Part shown: positions 34,843 to 46,720 of the stretch, one piece after another
How the letters are laid out: each line of letters begins with the position of its first letter
Numbering within the stretch: the stretch's first letter is position 1
From: Parapristionchus giblindavisi
Lineage: Eukaryota > Nematoda > Chromadorea > Rhabditida > Diplogasteridae
Length of the DNA: 64,000 bases
Assembly: GCA_943737045.1 (NCBI GenBank)
Contig: CALSFV010000212.1
Span: 481,001 to 545,000 of the forward strand
Direction of reading: 5' to 3'
Notes under the pieces: model-generated
Seen by the model: only the letters and a program-made list of their open reading frames with translations
What the model was told of the DNA's origin: nothing
Databases searched by the model: none
Made by a program: the position numbers and the translations under genes

Positions 34843-37060
34843 GAGCGATATCACGAGAGATTGCATGAAATCCAATATTATCGGAACTATTTTCGAAAAA
34901 GTATTTTTGATTTCTATGAAACTTTTATATGTGAGTACCCAGGGGACAAGAAAATTATTGATCCCGGTCCCAGGTCTCAAAGCCGGCTTTTAGGTATTTG
35001 ACGGTTTGCAGAAAAATATGACGAAAAACGTTTCTTTTGCATGTGTAATGCGCAAAACAAATATAAAAAAAGTTGTGATTAAAAAACCTTTTTTAAAATC
35101 ACAAAAAATTTGTTTTCGTATCTTAGATGCCAGAAAGCGCAGAATTTCTATGCAGATTATTAAAGATCAGGGGTCCGTCCAATCTGTCAAAAAAGATGCG
35201 AAGAAAGTTGCGAAGAAAGTTCGCAACTTTCGACGCAACTTTCGACGCAAGTTTTCTCTAAATCTCTCGAAATACACACTCTCTAGTACTCTCTAACAAC
35301 TTTCGATCGAAAGTTGCGTCGAAAGTTGCGACGAAAAGATGCGTCGAAAGATGCGAACTTTCTTGCGAGGTCGGTTAGAGCCGGCGAGAGAGTGTGCATT
35401 TGAAGAGGAGCAGAAAAAGTAAACGGTGCTTTACATAAAGTTGCGACGAAAGTTGAATTTACAAAAGTGATAGTGTGATGGTGAAATTGTTATTGCTCAA
35501 CTCCTTATGAGTGTGTGTTCAATATGTTATAAATTTTTTTAAAGAAAACTCTTATTATTTATACAAAAACTACAAAAGAAGTCGTGTGCGCGCCCACGGA
35601 TTTTCGTTTGAACTCTAGCTAGAAGGGGCGGGGCGACTGTCACCAAACCCGTCTGGGGTTTGCCGAAGTCTTTAATACAAGTATATAAGGCCCTTACCCA
35701 CCAAAGGGGTAAGAAAGCCTTCGGATGCAAGTTGAGAGGAGAGGTGCGCCTAACCCGTCTGAGATTCGCCGTAGGCATTCTTACAAGTATGTAAACCCCT
35801 TGTCTATGTGAGGGGTAGGAGAGCTTTCGGACGAAAGTTGCGAGGAAAGTTCGCATCTTTCTGCTGAACTCTCGCTAGAAAGTTGCGAACTTTCTTCTGA
35901 ACTTTCGATCGAAAGTGACAGATTGGACGGACCCCAGAGCAATATTAGTTAATAAAAAAAATTTAAAAAAATAAAAAAAGGTATAGTGTTTTTTCACAAA
36001 ATCAACCTGAAGACGACCCGAAAATATTTTTGTTTTCAAACCCCCTCATGTTTGTACTCATATTGAAGAACTCGTCGTGTAGAACAACTTTCATGTTGAA
36101 CGTTTTGTCTGTAACTCATGTACAAGAGAAATACATGAGTTAAAAAAAAGTAATTCATTCTCACAGTTTTTCAGTCAATTTAAAGTAAATCGAAAGTAAA
36201 AGATTTTTTGTGCGCAAAGTGATTACGCCTATATTGTAGAACTCAAAAATCCATACTTAATTTGTTGTTTCACGAAAAAAAATTATTGACCCATATTCGG
36301 GAAAACGTGGCCTCTAAAGTGGTCATGAAAAAAAAGTTGTCGAAACCTTGCCATGTTTATACTCATTTTAAAGAACTCGTCGAGTACATCATTTGTCATG
36401 TTGGTCATATTCTATGAAAGTCGTTTGTTCTCAAGATACAAGCGACACAAAAAATTTGGATTCAATAAATCTAAATTCATGTATTTCTCTTATACATGAG
36501 TTACAGACAAAGCGTTCAACATAAAAGTTGTTCTACTCGACGAGTTCTTCAATATGAGTACAAACATGAGGGGGTTTGAAAACAAAAAAAATTTCGGGTC
36601 GTTTTCAGGTTGATTTTGTGAAAAAACACCATACCTTTCTTATTTTTTTAAATTTTTTTTATTAACTAATCTTGCTCTGATCTTTAATAATCTGCATAGA
36701 AATTCTGCGCTTTCTGGCATCTAAGATACGAAAAAATTATTTTTGTGATTTTAAAAAAGGTTTTTTAATCACAACTTTTTTATATTTGTTTTGCGCATTA
36801 CACATGCAAAAGAGAAGTTTTTCGTCATATTTTTCTGCATTTTTTGAGTTGCCGAACAGCTTTCCAGACTAATTTTGAAAGAAGTTATGATTTTTCGAAT
36901 TTTACAACCGTCAAATACCTAAAAGCCGGCTTTGAGACCTGGGACCGGGATCAATAATTTTCTTGTCCCCTGGGTACTCACATATAAAAGTTTCATAGAA
37001 ATCAAAAATACTTTTTCGAAAATAGTTCCGAGCCTCCCGCAGTCTCTCGTGATACCGCTC
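34843..37060. mobile_element. 2.2-kb palindromic foldback in DDX27 intron
   Basis: Ends GAGCGATATCACGAGAGA / TCTCTCGTGATACCGCTC flanked by ATAT-type sequence. Long arms: GGTCTCAAAGCCGGCTTTTA at about 34972 is mirrored at about 36925, and the arms continue with few differences (for example GAATTTCTATGCAGATTATT) to a centre near 36260-36300. The left arm is interrupted by a nested element at 35171-35934. No coding content. Confidence 0.88.
35171..35934. mobile_element. Nested inverted-repeat element with 3-bp CAG target duplication
   Basis: Ends GGGTCCGTCCAATCTGTCA and its complement. Flanked by CAG on both sides; the opposite arm of the host palindrome (near 36672-36682, GATCAGAGCAAG on the other strand) gives the exact empty site with a single CAG. 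Interior is dense in GAAAGTTGCG motifs in both orientations. A 3-bp duplication is compatible with PIF/Harbinger or CACTA types; no transposase is present. Confidence 0.9.
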
Positions 37061-37842
37061 ATATATTGCTTGATAAATCAACGAGTCAATTTTTTTATAT
37101 TTTATGCATAATTATGAAAGATTATGATTATGTAATGGACCTTAAAACTGTTCGATTTATTGATTATTAATCTTGACTTATTGATTTATTACCTATTCTT
37201 ATTGTAGGAGGAGCGCAAACGTCAGAAAAATGCCGAGATGAAGAAGATAAATTCGGCAAAGACAGTTAGTGTTTAATATTTAATTTTAATTTTCTCGGCG
37301 GATTAACATTTTTCATTTATCTCAAATGAGGGTGTGTTAAAATCGAGAAAGAGTCATCATCTTTATTGATATTGTATATTCAAAAAAATTTCAGAAGATT
37401 CACATAATGTTATGGTTAGGTGCTAGAGATTAAGGATGGACAACGTTGCGCGCATTCACCAGGATGTACGCAACGACGAAATATCTGAAAGATTCTTTTC
37501 TATTTACAGCCTGAAGATCGGAAGATGGAGAAGCTGTCGGCATTCCAAGTGCGACAAGCGAAGAAGGCAAAGAGACCGGTATATTGATCTTTGATCTTTG
37601 GTTTCTGATTAAATACTTGTACTGTAACGGTTGTTATCTGCATTTAACGAATCTGTCGAACGAAATGACATCTCTTGTCTGGCTTTTTCTTTCCATTTTG
37701 TTCTCTATCTCTTGAGGGTATATGGAAACTCGATAGCGTCAATTATATATAATAAATTGATGCGAGTAGTATAGAACGCAATGGAGGGCCATTTTCCCGC
37801 ACTACGATCAAAGGGTGCCGCCAAGATCAAAGGGTGCCGCCG

Positions 37843-37945
37843 ACAGGTAATTAATTAATTAATTAATTAATTAACCACCTGTCCTAATTAATTAATTAAT
37901 TAATTAATTAGCCTTTTGACAGCCTAATTAATTAATTAATTAATA
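37843..37945. repeat. (AATT)n blocks in foldback arm
   Basis: Three runs of TTAATTAATT separated by CACCTGTCC and GCCTTTTGACAGCC; mirrored at about 42585-42687 in the other arm. Confidence 0.9.
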
Positions 37946-38560
37946 AATCATTACGGCATGAAAACAATGGGTGGCATCCTTCAGAGTACGGTAACATGAC
38001 CCAACAATGCGTAAAAACAACAATATGATAAACAAGTGATAAGATCACACTTATCAATCAAAGTGAAAAAGATCAATTGACATTCTGATAAGAATCAATC
38101 AATAATCTCACTCCAATCGATATCATGTGGCAAACGATAAACTGACCTTTGATCGACGGAGCAACGGGAAGCACGACCACACGCGACACACAAAAATGAA
38201 TAGAATGAATGTTTGGGGGCGGAGTCATGCCTACCTTATCTTTGTATGTCTGTACCCTCTCATTGTCTCATACTCTCTCTCTTTCTCTGCTTCTCTACCC
38301 TCTCCACCATTTTCATTCTCTCTCACTGTCTCTGCATCTCTGTGCTCTCTCATTATGTCATACTCTCTCTCACTTCTCTGCATCTCTGTGCCCTCTTATC
38401 TTCTCATGCTCTCTCTCTCTCAATTCTCTGCATCTCTGTGCTCTCTCGCTCTCACACACACTCTCGCGAAATTTGAAATTTGAATTTATACCGTAATCTC
38501 TCTAGAGCTGTTTCGCAATAGCAAGACAGACCAGCTAAACCTCTCTCTCTCATAGCAGAT

Positions 38561-41500
38561 GAGAGAGAGAGGTTTAGCTGGTCTGTCTTGCTATTTTATT
38601 GTTATATAGTGACATTCCACATAATAATCGTAGGTAGTTAATGAAAACGGCAAACGCTCTTCACTTACTAGAACTTATCGAAACAGTCCACTTATACATA
38701 TTGCTCAATGGGTGCTTTTTAACGAATGCGTGATATTACTGTTATTATAAAGGGTAGCACAAAGATTTGGCATACCGCTTAACCGATTACAATAATGTCC
38801 TGTACCATAAAAGGATCTCTGGTGTTACTGCGCTAACAGACTTCTTTAGCAGTTCCTTTATTATGTTAAATATTTCTTTTGTTATGTTGTATAGTGCTGT
38901 TTGGTATTATTATTCTTATTTAAACACGTTTTATCAAGAGGTCAATAGGGAATCTCCCCAGAAGGGGTTCGGGGGGTTGTGGAGTAGAATTGAGAACTCT
39001 GACGTGAATGGCATCCCGACTGCGTTGCATTGAAGTATGATTATTTAGCGTTGTATTGAAGTATGCTTATTGAGTCTGTTTGGTATAATAAGAGGAAAAT
39101 TGATCTTCTTTGAAAAATATCTTTATGGTGATACGTCTTCATGCCTCAATCGTTGAAGCCATTTTTTTCAATTTAGATATTGGGGTTACTTCTCACACCA
39201 TCATCATAGATAAAAAATGATTTAATTAATTAAGCTAATCATGTTATGCCTATCGTGAGAAGGGAATAAAATTCTTCTTATGATTTCTTTGAAATCATTT
39301 GTTAAAATCCCATACCTGAGTTTCTATGATTTGATTACACGTCGCAAGCGTATTATCTCCTTGGAATGTCCCTCAATGGGAACATGTAATCAATTTATGA
39401 AAGCGTATCAATGGCAATACAGAGATATGTTAAGTGGTCAAATTAAGCAGATACATCTTCTCTTCTTTGCTCACATGGTTTTCCTATTTGTTTTTTATTG
39501 TTATTACTGTCCGTTGCATAACCCTCTCATCCTCTCATGTTTCTCTCATTAGAAAAGTATAAAAGCGTAATGGATGACTGGAAAAACTGACTCTATCTTT
39601 GATTTACGTGTCTATAACTATCGCTATCTATCTCAATCCCTCAATGTATGAGATAACCGTCAAACAATGTCAGACAGTTCTATGGATGAAGCATGAGAAA
39701 CGCTGACATTGTATTGAGGAATGAAAGATCGCACATATCTCGGTGAAGACTATAGGATTTTACATTCTCTTTAAAGGTTATGCAAATTCTATCACACTGA
39801 TCATCATAACCAAACTCTATGCAGTCTTTGAGAATTTCCTGAAAATGAGCGAGTTTTGTTTCTACAGACAGTTGGCTATTTTTGTTGATGATGCCATATT
39901 AAAGAAGGAGATCCTCGAGTTTGCGTGACTTACTCCCGCCACGATTAATACGGAGTATAATGTTCATATTGTAAGGTAATTGGCGTGAAGAACAATGGGA
40001 AATGTATGAAAATCGGATATGCCCTATCTACATGCCTTGAAAATTGTACTGTCAATACGCATAGAAAGCTTCAAAACATTTCATCAAGCAATATCAAATA
40101 TGCCTTTCGGTTCGTGTGATGAATCTCTATCATTCTATCCTAATAGTCTTATTATAAAAAAAACTCGAGGGTCTCCATCTTTAACTTTAGCCCCTTACAA
40201 CTATTTAGGAGATGGCTGTTTAGGAGCTGCTTTTCTCCTTCAGGAAGGAATTATTTTGCTCCTTGGTGTGTGTGGATTTAATATTATTGTATCCTCCTTC
40301 TTCACGTCCTTAGCGTCCGACTTTTTATTGTCGCCATCCAATTTGTCTGCCCGCTCTGACTTCTTTGTGTCGCCAGTATCCTAGGTGTCTGTCTTATTTG
40401 TGGTGTCAGACGATTTGGCATCTGTCTTCTTCGTGACATCAGGATGTTTCAACTGTGACTTCTTTCGATTGTCTGTCTTTTTGTTGAGTTCTTAAGAAAA
40501 ATAGGAGAGAGTATGATAGAAAAAGGGATAGAGAACTACAGCAGGGAGTATAGAGAGAAAGAGAGATGATATAGATTTTCAATTAAGACATGAAGAGGTC
40601 CTCTACTGTGAAATAGCATGTAGAGTAAAAGAGAATTAGAGAAAAGATAAAATTTGACCTTAGGAAGATTAATAAGCTCCGCCCCTAATAATAAGACAAT
40701 CAATCGTCGTTCGGAATCCTCATTTTATCGATTGCCAAAAAATCAATGGGGTGATTTTACCACTTGTTTGTTGATCTTATTTAACAATCATTAATTATGT
40801 TTACATAAAACATTATACTTTTAATATTGTATATAATGTTTATTCAAAGTGCATGTAGTTCTTATTGTTGCTACTGATTTGAATAGCTTTCCATACCATA
40901 TGTTGTGGTTAGAGTGTTTGTAAAAGAGAGAGCGTACAGAGAGACGGTACATATGGAGTTGCCTAATTTTATTACTTGATCCAATCACGGTGATAGATCA
41001 TTGTGTACCAATTTTTGGGTATATCTATTCATTTTTCATCTGCTTCTTTTTGTTGCCGAGGAGAGAGAGAATAGCCTTTTCATTTCCATAGTGCGTGCAA
41101 ATTAGAGAATGTACAGAGAGAAATTGAGAGACGGCCAACTATTCAAATCGATTGTGGATATTGCGAAATAGATGAAGAGAGAGAATAGAAAAGCTAAATA
41201 GAGTAATTAGTTACTTTTGTTCAAATCTCTCCTAAGGGCATATAAAGCTAGGACAAAGAGAGAGGGAGCTAGGTAGTATGAAAAAAGATGGAGAGGGTAT
41301 TGATGTAGAGAAAGTGAGAGGGTTTGAGAAAAGGAGAGAGGACAGAGGTGTAGAAAGATAGTACATGAAATAGAGAGAGCATAGTGGTAGAGACGGTATG
41401 AGTGGAGCTCATGTTGCACGCATTCACAGCAAGCTACCTCGGCGATGAGACACTAACAATAAGCATATTAGAGATCATCTGCCTCTGTGATGAGAGAGTG

Positions 41501-41969
41501 CGTAGTATAGAGAGGGAACAGAGGTTAGAGACTGTCTGAATAGAACTAACTGCTCTAACTGTACTTGCTGATCCATCTTTGAATTTCATCTAGTTCATGT
41601 TGCCTCTGTTCATGGTCACCCACTGTGGTGAGAGAGTATGTAAATTAGAGAGATAGAGAAGAGAGAGAGAGAGCATGGGGAAGTGAGAGAGTATGAAGGC
41701 TCCACCTCAAAAACAATCATTTTACTGTAGTTTGCCGTTTGCATGCGGTCGCATGTGTCGATGCTACGAGGTTAGTTTATCTATTGGTACATGTTACCAA
41801 TTAGAGTGATTTTATCAATTTGATCTTTGAGATTATCACTTGGTCCTATCACTCCTATTGGTCATTGTACACTTGTTTAACTGATCTTTGATCTGTATTT
41901 GATTTTGATCTTATGCGGATCCCCATTTGAATTTCTACTTGTTCGTACATGTTACCCTTGTCCCTGACC
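38561..41969. other. Centre of the 5-kb foldback
   Basis: AT-rich unique sequence. Short reading frames at 39280-39552 and 39743-39928 look partly protein-like (NSITLIIITKLYAVFENF, FYRQLAIFVDDAILKKE) but have no recognised domain. A Lys/Asp-rich frame lies on the minus strand at 40270-40490. GAGAGA-rich stretches fill 40500-41700. No transposase motif is seen. Confidence 0.4.
40270..40490 (-). pseudogene. Lys/Asp-rich coding relic
   Basis: The minus strand reads LNKKTDNRKKSQLKHPDVTK, KTDAKSSDTTNKTDT, then a TAG at about 40381, then DTGDTKKSERADKLDGDNKK, SDAKDVKKED. The regular KSD/KTD pattern on both sides of one stop suggests a decayed low-complexity exon. The gene is not identified. Confidence 0.35.
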
Positions 41970-42947
41970 ATCTGCTATGAGAGAGAGAGGTTTAGCTGGT
42001 CTGTCTTGCTATTGCGAAACAGCTCTAGAGAGATTACGGTATAAATTCAAATTTCAAATTTCGCGAGAGTGTGTGTGAGAGCGAGAGAGCACAGAGATGC
42101 AGAGAATTGAGAGAGAGAGAGCATGAGAAGATAAGAGGGCACAGAGATGCAGAGAAGTGAGAGAGAGTATGACATAATGAGAGAGCACAGAGATGCAGAG
42201 ACAGTGAGAGAGAATGAAAATGGTGGAGAGGGTAGAGAAGCAGAGAAAGAGAGAGAGTATGAGACAATGAGAGGGTACAGACATACAAAGATAAGGTAGG
42301 CATGACTCCGCCCCCAAACATTCATTCTATTCATTTTTGTGTGTCGCGTGTGGTCGTGCTTCCCGTTGCTCCGTCGATCAAAGGTCAGTTTATCGTTTGC
42401 CACATGATATCGATTGGAGTGAGATTATTGATTGATTCTTATCAGAATGTCAATTGATCTTTTTCACTTTGATTGATAAGTGTGATCTTATCACTTGTTT
42501 ATCATATTGTTGTTTTTACGCATTGTTGGGTCATGTTACCGTACTCTGAAGGATGCCACCCATTGTTTTCATGCCGTAATGATTTATTAATTAATTAATT
42601 AATTAGGCTGTCAAAAGGCTAATTAATTAATTAATTAATTAATTAGGACAGGTGGTTAATTAATTAATTAATTAATTAATTACCTGTCGGCGGCACCCTT
42701 TGATCTTGGCGGCACCCTTTGATCGTAGTGCGGGAAAATGGCCCTCCATTGCGTTCTATACTACTGATGCGTCACAAGAATAACTTAGAAGTAGTGAACA
42801 ATTAATGTTATGATGAATTACATAAAATACTAAATTGCGTATTGATTCCAGCAAAGAATGCGTGCCGTGGTAGAGGATGAGGGAGGCAAGCGTGGAGGAG
42901 GAGGAAGAGGAGGAAGATCCGGTGGAATGAAGAGGTAATCATCATCT

Positions 42948-43878
42948 TTGATCTATTTAATCGATCTTCTTTTTAAAAATGCAGAATCTGATTACATTGT
43001 TGTCAAAGGAAACCGTATTCATTACGACCAAAATAATAGTTCAAGGAGCGGTCTGTCCTTCCATAGTAATGATGTGAAACTAATCATCGACTACATTTTG
43101 AATAATAGTTATGCATTCTATGGAGGTACATACTACAAACAGAAAAAAGGAATTCCTCAGGGAAACAATGCCTCACCACAAATAGCAGATCTTACGTTAG
43201 CGATAATGGAATTTCAATATATTAAAGAGAAGGTTAAGCATAATCACCCACTTGCCTATCACCTAAATAGAACATTCCGTTACATTGATGATCTATTACA
43301 TGTTTCAACCAAAACTGAAGAATTTGTAAAAATAACCAAAGAAATGTATCATCATTCATTAACATTAGAACAAACAAATCATTCGATGACTTCCCACAAT
43401 GTTCTATAGGCTGTGAAAGCAAAAACGACCGCTCAACATAGAAACTCTCTCAAATGCAATCGTCTTTCGCTTGTCTCGCTATGGAAACAAAATGGCTTGA
43501 ACCAGAATACTGTGTTCCACCTCTTTTCTAGATCTCAATATCGAGTTAAGGCAAGGTACACCAAAGATTTCGCTCTACAACAAAACTGATGATTATACTT
43601 TTAATGTGATAAGATATCCGAATTTCGAATCCAATGTTCCTTTGAAGATAGGATTGAATACTCTCTATGGAGAAGTAGTTAGAATCTTTCGGAACTGTTC
43701 ACACAAAGAGGATTTTTTGGAAAGAATAGTCTCGCTCACACAGTATTTTACTAATATAGGATATCCAAAACATGTCATTTGTTCGACAATTTTTAAGACA
43801 CTACGAAAGAATCCCTCAATGTCTATCAAGTACGGCATTCCCAATGCTGAAATTTGCACAATTGTTCTTAGAAATTAA
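42948..43878 (+). pseudogene. Reverse-transcriptase relic of an unusual RT family
   Basis: First frame 42948-43409: LSFHSNDVKLIIDYILNNSY, YKQKKGIPQGNNASPQIADL, and the catalytic RYIDDLLHVS. A second frame 43606-43878 continues NVIRYPNFESNVPLKIGLNT, LYGEVVRIFRNCSHKEDFLE, GYPKHVI; between them LDLNIELRQGTPKISLYNKT at about 43530-43590 lies in yet another frame. The order GIPxGxNxxPxxADL, YIDDLL, LDLxI, SNxPxxxxxxxxYGExxRIxRxCS matches a family of RT proteins known from animals whose usual form is GIPMGTN; here Met is Gln. At least two frameshifts. It sits in the DDX27 intron 42935-44466. Endonuclease and element ends are not found. Confidence 0.75.
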
Positions 43879-44466
43879 TGAAACATCTTATCTGCTCTCT
43901 TTTGTGGTCTGACTTATTGATTAGGGGTGACTAAAACATAAGATCAATACTACACTCAGACAGCAGACGAGACAGTGGATGGGTAGATCACAAATCGATT
44001 TTGCGGTTCCCATGTACACTCCTCTCACATCATAACCCATCCCTTCTCTTCTCCTCTTTTATCACTCAACCATTCTCTAATGTCTCATTATCCTTATTTA
44101 TTAGTTACCACTTAGATTTCTTTTCCTCTCTTAGATCTCTCTCATAGGATCTTTGCGTGTTGTTCTAGGATACTTGCGCGTTATTTCCTTTTTTAAACAT
44201 TACTCAAATAATTGTTCTCCTGGGGCTTGTCTACTGACGAGGCCCACCCCCAGGGGAGTGGTCGGTGTCTAGACCAAGGGCCGAAACACCGATCACGTTT
44301 CTCTAGGCTTTTATAAAACTATTAGACTATCTTAATAATAATTTAGCAAATTTGAATTATTGAATATTTGATCTTCAACTGACCTTTGATGTGATCTTTG
44401 ATCTATTGTTAATCATTATTGCATTGATCTTTGATTTACGACTACCGTAATACATTGTCCCTACAG
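43879..44466. other. Intron remainder of copy 5
   Basis: Contains GGGGCTTGTCTACTGACGAG / CCACCCCCAGGGGAGTGG near 44223-44262 (GC-richer, possibly the 3' end of the RT element) and GATCTTT repeats before the exon at 44467. No gene. Confidence 0.4.
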
Positions 44467-45695
44467 GAAATCATCATCGTTCACTTCTGCATTGACTTCG
44501 GTCGGAAAGAAGAGCGTGAAGAAGGCTAGACATGGGTGAGATTATTGATCTTTGATCTTTGAATACTTGATCTTTCACTTATTGATCTTTGATCTTTGAA
44601 TACTTGGTCTTTGACTAATTGATCTTTGATCTTTGAATACTTGGTCTTTGACTGATTGATCTTTGATCTTTGAATACTTGGTCTTTGATCTTTGACTACT
44701 TGATCTTTCATCTTTGACTACTCGATCTTTGATCTTTACAGACCCGAAGACGCGGACTTCCGTGCAGCCAAGGCCCAGCACAATAAGGGAAAGAGAAAGT
44801 TCTAATCGATATCAATTTATTGATTTACTGATTGTTTCGTGTCGTTCCATGTTTTGTTATATCAGGTTACATGTTTCGTTGTTGTTACAGTTGTTGATCT
44901 TTGATCTTTGTTGTTTTCATTATCTAGTTCACTCTTACCTCTTGTTTCCTCTTTTCCATTCTACCGTAATCATTATCTTACTGTATTCTCTTCCTCATCG
45001 AAGTCTCTCAAAGATATTACTGTTATTGTTCAAATAATACAAATTGAATAAAGTTATTATGACGATTGGATGCGCCATATGACAATTCATGAAATTTTTG
45101 AAGAATATATCCCCAAAAATGGTTTAAGCGAACATTACCTCTTGATAGTTTATATTGGTGAGTTGGAACAACCAAAACAAATATCATTGAAATATTGTTT
45201 CTCTGATAGTTATTTTGAGCTTGATGTTGCGTGCATTCAGCTAGTCTATGATAAAACGAGTGCTACATTACATTTTTACATTTAAATAACTTTATTCCGA
45301 CGATTAGGGTCAGCTGGGTCGCCATTAGGGATCTCCAAAGAGTTCAAAGAGCGAAGAGGGAGTGTAGCCAAGTTTTTTTTTCATATGATTGCTTGAGTAC
45401 TGGATGTACATATTATTATATTGATTGAGAATGGTAGAAATACTGAAATGGAGGACTACAACTATTATTGGATGGAATAATGGCAATACTCTAAAGTGAT
45501 CACAGCTTGCGGCATCGCTGGGTCTTCATTCATTTTTCGATTTTTTTTTCGAAACAAGTAGAGTCTATATGGAATTACAAAAATAAATACATTTTTAAAA
45601 ATTATAAAATAATTAGAAAACAATAATTATTAATTTCTATAATTAATATAACTAATAATTACAAAATAATAATCACAAATTAATTACATGCCCAG

Positions 45696-45770
45696 ATCGA
45701 CGAACCCTCTTCGATGTCCCTTCAGAAACATGTCCGTATTTTCGGTAGCGTGAACGAAAATAAAACTAAG
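45696..45770 (+). pseudogene. Ancient diverged DDX27-type exon, third copy
   Basis: Reads IDEPSSMSLQKHVRIFGSVN and keeps the CAG acceptor and AAG-GTAG donor. Sister of 14004-14078 and 28177-28259. Confidence 0.7.
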
Positions 45771-46610
45771 GTAGACTTTTATTTAATTTTAATGACACTG
45801 ATGATATTTATGTCTGTCTATCATTCAATATCTAGACAAATACCTGTAACATTCTTCTAATATTTTGTCATAATACACTATCTGTGGATTCCATGTATCA
45901 CCGAGCTTATTTCAGATTTCAATCACTCTTTCAACTTTGATCTTCATTTCGTTTTCTATTGAAAGAATAGAGTGAAATACAATGTTCGATAATGGGTAGT
46001 GCCATTTTTTAAAGATATCGCCAAAATAAATAAAAAAGAGCGGTTGGGGAGTGAATAGATTATTATTTTCTCTTTTTTGTTGCAATATAAATATGTGGTG
46101 TATCTTATTTAAGAGAATGAATGAGTGTATCTATATGAGATTCAGTGTGATGATTGGAGATACTACATATCTTCTCAGTTACTCTCAAGACCACTACGAA
46201 GACGAATGAACTCTGATCTTTGATCTCTGAATGAAAATCTTTGTTCGTTTCACTGTTTTTATTATCTTTTATTTTTTTACATCCTACCGTAATCCTCGTC
46301 TTACCGTATTTTCTTCCTCATCAAAACCGTAACCTACTGTTATTGTTAAAATAATATAAATTTATTATGATAAATGGCAATACATGTGCTCGTTATATTC
46401 ATTGATCTTATCGCGTTGATGAATAATCGTCGAGTGGTAGACAGAGATAATGGTCGATGGACAATGAGAGGTTTAGAGAGATGGCTAGAAAGAGAGATTA
46501 ACAGATAGATGACGAGTGTACAGGGACATCGAAGTAGAGACATAGATCTTCCACCTACACTACATCAGCTGTTGTATTGAGAAGGACTGAACTGAAAGAT
46601 GGAGAGAGCT

Positions 46611-46720
46611 AAAGGCTAATCTCACTCGGCACTCTGGCAAGACTCGCTCGTAGACGATGAAAGTGAGAGAGCATTGCCAGAGCGGAGAGTTTCAAATTAG
46701 CTCGTGGTGTGCCTTTAAAG
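46611..46720. mobile_element. Small hairpin MITE, family member 3
   Basis: Ends AAAGGCTAATCTC... and TTAGCTCGTGGTGTGCCTTT; the right half is nearly the same as that of 15102-15211, and lies at the same place of the duplicated flank, so both descend from one insertion. Confidence 0.7.

Larger units (their letters stand above)
37766..42764. mobile_element. 5.0-kb foldback with near-identical 795-bp arms
   Basis: Arms 37766-38560 and 41970-42764 are inverted copies of equal length; paired positions always sum to 80530, so there is no net indel, and the long frames in both arms translate identically. Flanks are TGATGCGA (37758-37765) and TGATGCGT (42765-42772), an 8-bp duplication with one mismatch. 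Each arm has AATT repeats and CTCTCT-rich sequence. The 3.4-kb centre shows no transposase. It lies in the DDX27 intron between 37578 and 42852. Confidence 0.9.
34249..44805 (+). pseudogene. DDX27: DDX27 copy 5: C-terminal exons, nonsense mutation, three insertions
   Basis: Exons 34249-34352 (VVEVYKERIEGLEES), 34695-34796 (ELKLAGVKTEREGRVWF), 37208-37264 (EERKRQKNAEMKK), 37510-37578 (PEDRKMEKLSAFQVRQAKK), 42852-42934 (QRMRAVVEDEGGKRGGGG), 44467-44535 (SSSFTSALTSVGKKSVKK) and 44742-44805 (PEDADFRAAKAQHNKGKRKF, stop TAA); AATAAA at 45047-45052. All phases fit. A TAA at 34773-34775 (KKPT-stop, versus KKPAEL in copy 1) breaks the frame. The lysine that became TAG in copy 1 is intact here, and the donor after 37264 is GT. 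Introns hold a 2.2-kb foldback, a 5-kb foldback and a reverse transcriptase relic. This is the most complete 3' end in the window. Confidence 0.88.

Noticed and set aside
26175..37060. Palindromes as pure assembly artefacts
   Set aside because: Arms differ by substitutions and small indels, carry different nested insertions, and have target-site duplications with paralogous empty sites, so most are real elements; only the 37766-42764 arms are too similar to exclude an artefact by eye.
38127..38496. 118-, 95- and 87-aa frames duplicated at 42034-42403
   Set aside because: CTCTCT-rich arm sequence of a foldback; identical in both arms merely because the arms are copies; Ser/Leu/Cys-rich without domain.
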